Shown here piece by piece: positions 4,901 to 5,122 of a stretch of 5,122 nucleotides of DNA; within the stretch, counting starts at the first letter, position 1; every line of letters starts with the position of its first letter. Both the position numbers and the translations under genes were made by a program. The notes beneath the pieces were generated by a model. That model ran no database searches. It worked only from the letters and a program-made list of their open reading frames with translations, and was not told the DNA's origin. The DNA is from Pseudanabaenaceae cyanobacterium MP8IB2.15. GTDB taxonomy: Bacteria > Cyanobacteriota > Cyanobacteriia > Pseudanabaenales > Pseudanabaenaceae. The stretch is taken from NCBI GenBank assembly GCA_030248825.1, contig JARCMB010000419.1, forward strand, positions 1-5,122. The letters run 5' to 3'.

Positions 4901-5122
4901 AACTCCAGAGATGAAGAAAACTTGTCTGCACTGATCGCTTCTGTTAATTCAAGCTCGCTAGGTTCTGGTGTTGTAAAAAATTCTTCTAGATCTTCTTCTC
5001 CACCAATAATCTCAATATCTGACTCTACAACTAATGCAGTATCGTCATCACCAGCAAAAAAGCTAGTTAATTCCCAATTGTCATCACTTTCAGTAGTTAC
5101 ATCACTATCTGCGTCATCAATA
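1960..5122 (-). CDS. CheA-type hybrid histidine kinase / response regulator, N-terminus off-window
   Basis: This is a chemotaxis-type kinase, probably of a cyanobacterial pili/phototaxis (PilL/PixL-like) pathway. It autophosphorylates from ATP under control of chemoreceptors and passes phosphate to receivers. The frame is open for 1,053 codons up to the right edge; the GTG at 4680 lies inside it and is not the start. Visible residues: ~1-364 acidic linker with only four Lys/Arg and no His; ~390-408 Pro/Lys/Arg hinge; ~413-572 P3 dimerisation helices split by a Ser/Asp loop (~487-515) and ending in SRMVPF; ~577-757 ATPase with N-box HLITNAIAHGIED, DDGGG and GRGMGLD; ~760-902 CheW-like domain; ~926-1040 receiver with acidic pair DD (932-933), phospho-acceptor D977 in CDIEMPRMDG, switch T1007 and K1029 in TKPY. 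All expected catalytic residues are present. No Hpt domain is visible; it is either further upstream or on another protein. Family confident; exact pathway inferred. Confidence 0.93.
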   Translation of the reverse strand, partial: IDDADSDVTTESDDNWELTSFFAGDDDTALVVESDIEIIGGEEDLEEFFTTPEPSELELTEAISADKFSSSLEFAEFTESSEPTGDQTLEINDPSDDFGSIPTQTEISEDEISDRFFTESDLAPTAEITETVDNPFGLDELGDPTDVVIEEVSEIQPFSADTTIDNLVDFFDGDDELADMSAAGSDWDLSDITPEIDPEIEPITTSELDSGSESAEISSSDLSEELINELTSDDEVLDRLFSGSSDLSDSQFESLAITDFGGISDDLDFAEPSDEQLEAQLADRSTGGQAEFDELDAMLNDSSSSESPDADNTNAVLSLAAASIATTLAAPASELTTETQDSSFDELDALLGDDTPLPTPTNSPKVVEAKVVDEFADLDIFLQETYGKDASPVTARPAKRPPGKRPSTKIVSQTMKVDVKHLDSLNNLVGELVVNRNLLEQDQERLQQFISNLLHQVQLLSDVSQRMRDQYDRSLLENSLLASRNQTSYRLSTTDENVDSSNSSSGGEEFDPLQMDRFSSFHVLSQEIIELIVRVRESASDIEFVVSETEQVSRQLGTITTQIQDDLKQSRMVPFAQIADRLPRAVRDLALEEGKQVDIEIFGRETLIDKAVLDELNTPMNHLITNAIAHGIEDPATRQAGGKVARGKITIRAYHQGNQTVISINDDGGGINAERVKQTAINKGLLAQPDATKMSESEIYDLLFEPGFSTKTQADQRSGRGMGLDIVKNDLADIRGTIHTESAISKGTTFTIRLPLTLSISKAMFCVSDRTRIAFPVDGFEDVLEIPQSQVQLNSKGQPCIQWRDMVLPFQPLANLLVYNRHIGRGNIYGKQDDDTVSLIILRNEGTYLALQVDQFQGESEIVIKQLEGPIPKPAGIAGATVLGDGRVMAIANVLELFDIASGRLRPTISASSGTPFPEEKAQADPTVLIVDDSITVRELLSLTFAKVGYRVEQARDGQDAWEKLRAGLPCDLIFCDIEMPRMDGLELLSRLKKDETLSKIPIAMLTSRGADRHRQTAVQLGASGYFTKPYLEEELLTASQRMLKGEVLVTLN
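2447..2454. repeat. HIP1 octamer GCGATCGC
   Basis: A full HIP1 palindrome, here within the ten-base GGCGATCGCC (2446-2455) in the kinase CheW-domain codons. HIP1 is a highly repeated palindrome of many cyanobacterial genomes and supports that origin for the window. Confidence 0.8.
3236..3243. repeat. HIP1 octamer GCGATCGC
   Basis: The second full HIP1 palindrome, in codons of the kinase ATPase domain near the N-box. Many more sites share only the CGATCG core. Confidence 0.8.
3970..4254 (-). repeat. Three degenerate FDELDxxL peptide repeats in the kinase linker
   Basis: Within the linker the protein reads AEFDELDAMLND (4254-4219), SSFDELDALLGD (4098-4063) and DEFADLDIFLQE (4005-3970). The shared core is F-x-(E/D)-L-D-x-(F/L/M)-L in an acidic setting. 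Codons differ at many synonymous positions, so the likeness is kept at protein level and is not a fresh duplication. Short acidic amphipathic helices like these are typical docking elements; a role in binding a receiver or partner is inference. Confidence 0.6.
4399..5070 (-). repeat. LxxFF-type motifs in the upstream half of the kinase linker
   Basis: The distal linker carries LTSFF (5070-5056), LEEFF (4989-4975), LVDFF (4623-4609) and LDRLF (4413-4399), plus a related ISDRFF at about 4788-4771. Each is set in Asp/Glu/Ser-rich sequence, several followed by Gly-Asp or Gly-Ser. Aromatic pairs are otherwise rare in so acidic a stretch. The first two are 27 residues apart and others are about 54-70 apart, so spacing is not strict. 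They look like a second class of short binding motif; the meaning is not known. Confidence 0.45.

Overview
The window looks like a piece of a cyanobacterial chromosome. Three things point there. The first is the start of chlH (the large H subunit of magnesium chelatase), recognisable residue by residue. The second is a CheA-type hybrid kinase of the large, acidic-linker kind found in cyanobacterial pili/phototaxis clusters. The third is a great excess of the palindrome CGATCG (at least 17 copies; about one expected by chance), including two full HIP1 octamers GCGATCGC. The species cannot be fixed from this; a filamentous or Pseudanabaena-like organism is only a guess.

Everything that codes lies on the minus strand, so read from high to low coordinates. 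(1) 5122-1960: a chemotaxis-type hybrid histidine kinase, cut off at its N-terminus by the window edge. The frame is open to the edge, and the apparent start at 4680 is an internal GTG. Visible order: a very acidic linker of about 360 residues with short repeated motifs, a Pro/Lys-rich hinge, the P3 dimerisation helices, a CheA-type ATPase domain, a CheW-like domain and a C-terminal receiver. No Hpt (phospho-histidine) domain is visible. (2) After an 83-bp gap come three small, overlapping genes (1876-1496, 1515-1156, 1159-617), each with an N-terminal hydrophobic segment: an unnamed 126-aa protein, a YtxH-family protein and a DUF948-like protein. Overlaps of 20 and 4 nt mark them as one translationally coupled unit. 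(3) A 307-bp AT-rich spacer (310-616) without a credible gene carries the probable chlH control region: a 13-bp perfect direct repeat, a 12-bp perfect palindrome, a candidate -10 box, and a strong Shine-Dalgarno. (4) 309-1: the first 103 codons of chlH, running off the window.

In function, the kinase would take signals from methyl-accepting proteins through its CheW-like domain and control pili-based movement through receiver proteins. It is probably the last gene of a pil/tax-type cluster lying beyond the right edge. The small-gene trio probably forms a membrane-anchored coiled-coil assembly of unknown role. chlH commits protoporphyrin IX to chlorophyll synthesis and seems to have its own promoter. 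No mobile element, CRISPR array or RNA gene was recognised. The points most worth a second look are the repeat architecture of the kinase linker, the tandem repeat upstream of chlH, and the coupled membrane trio.
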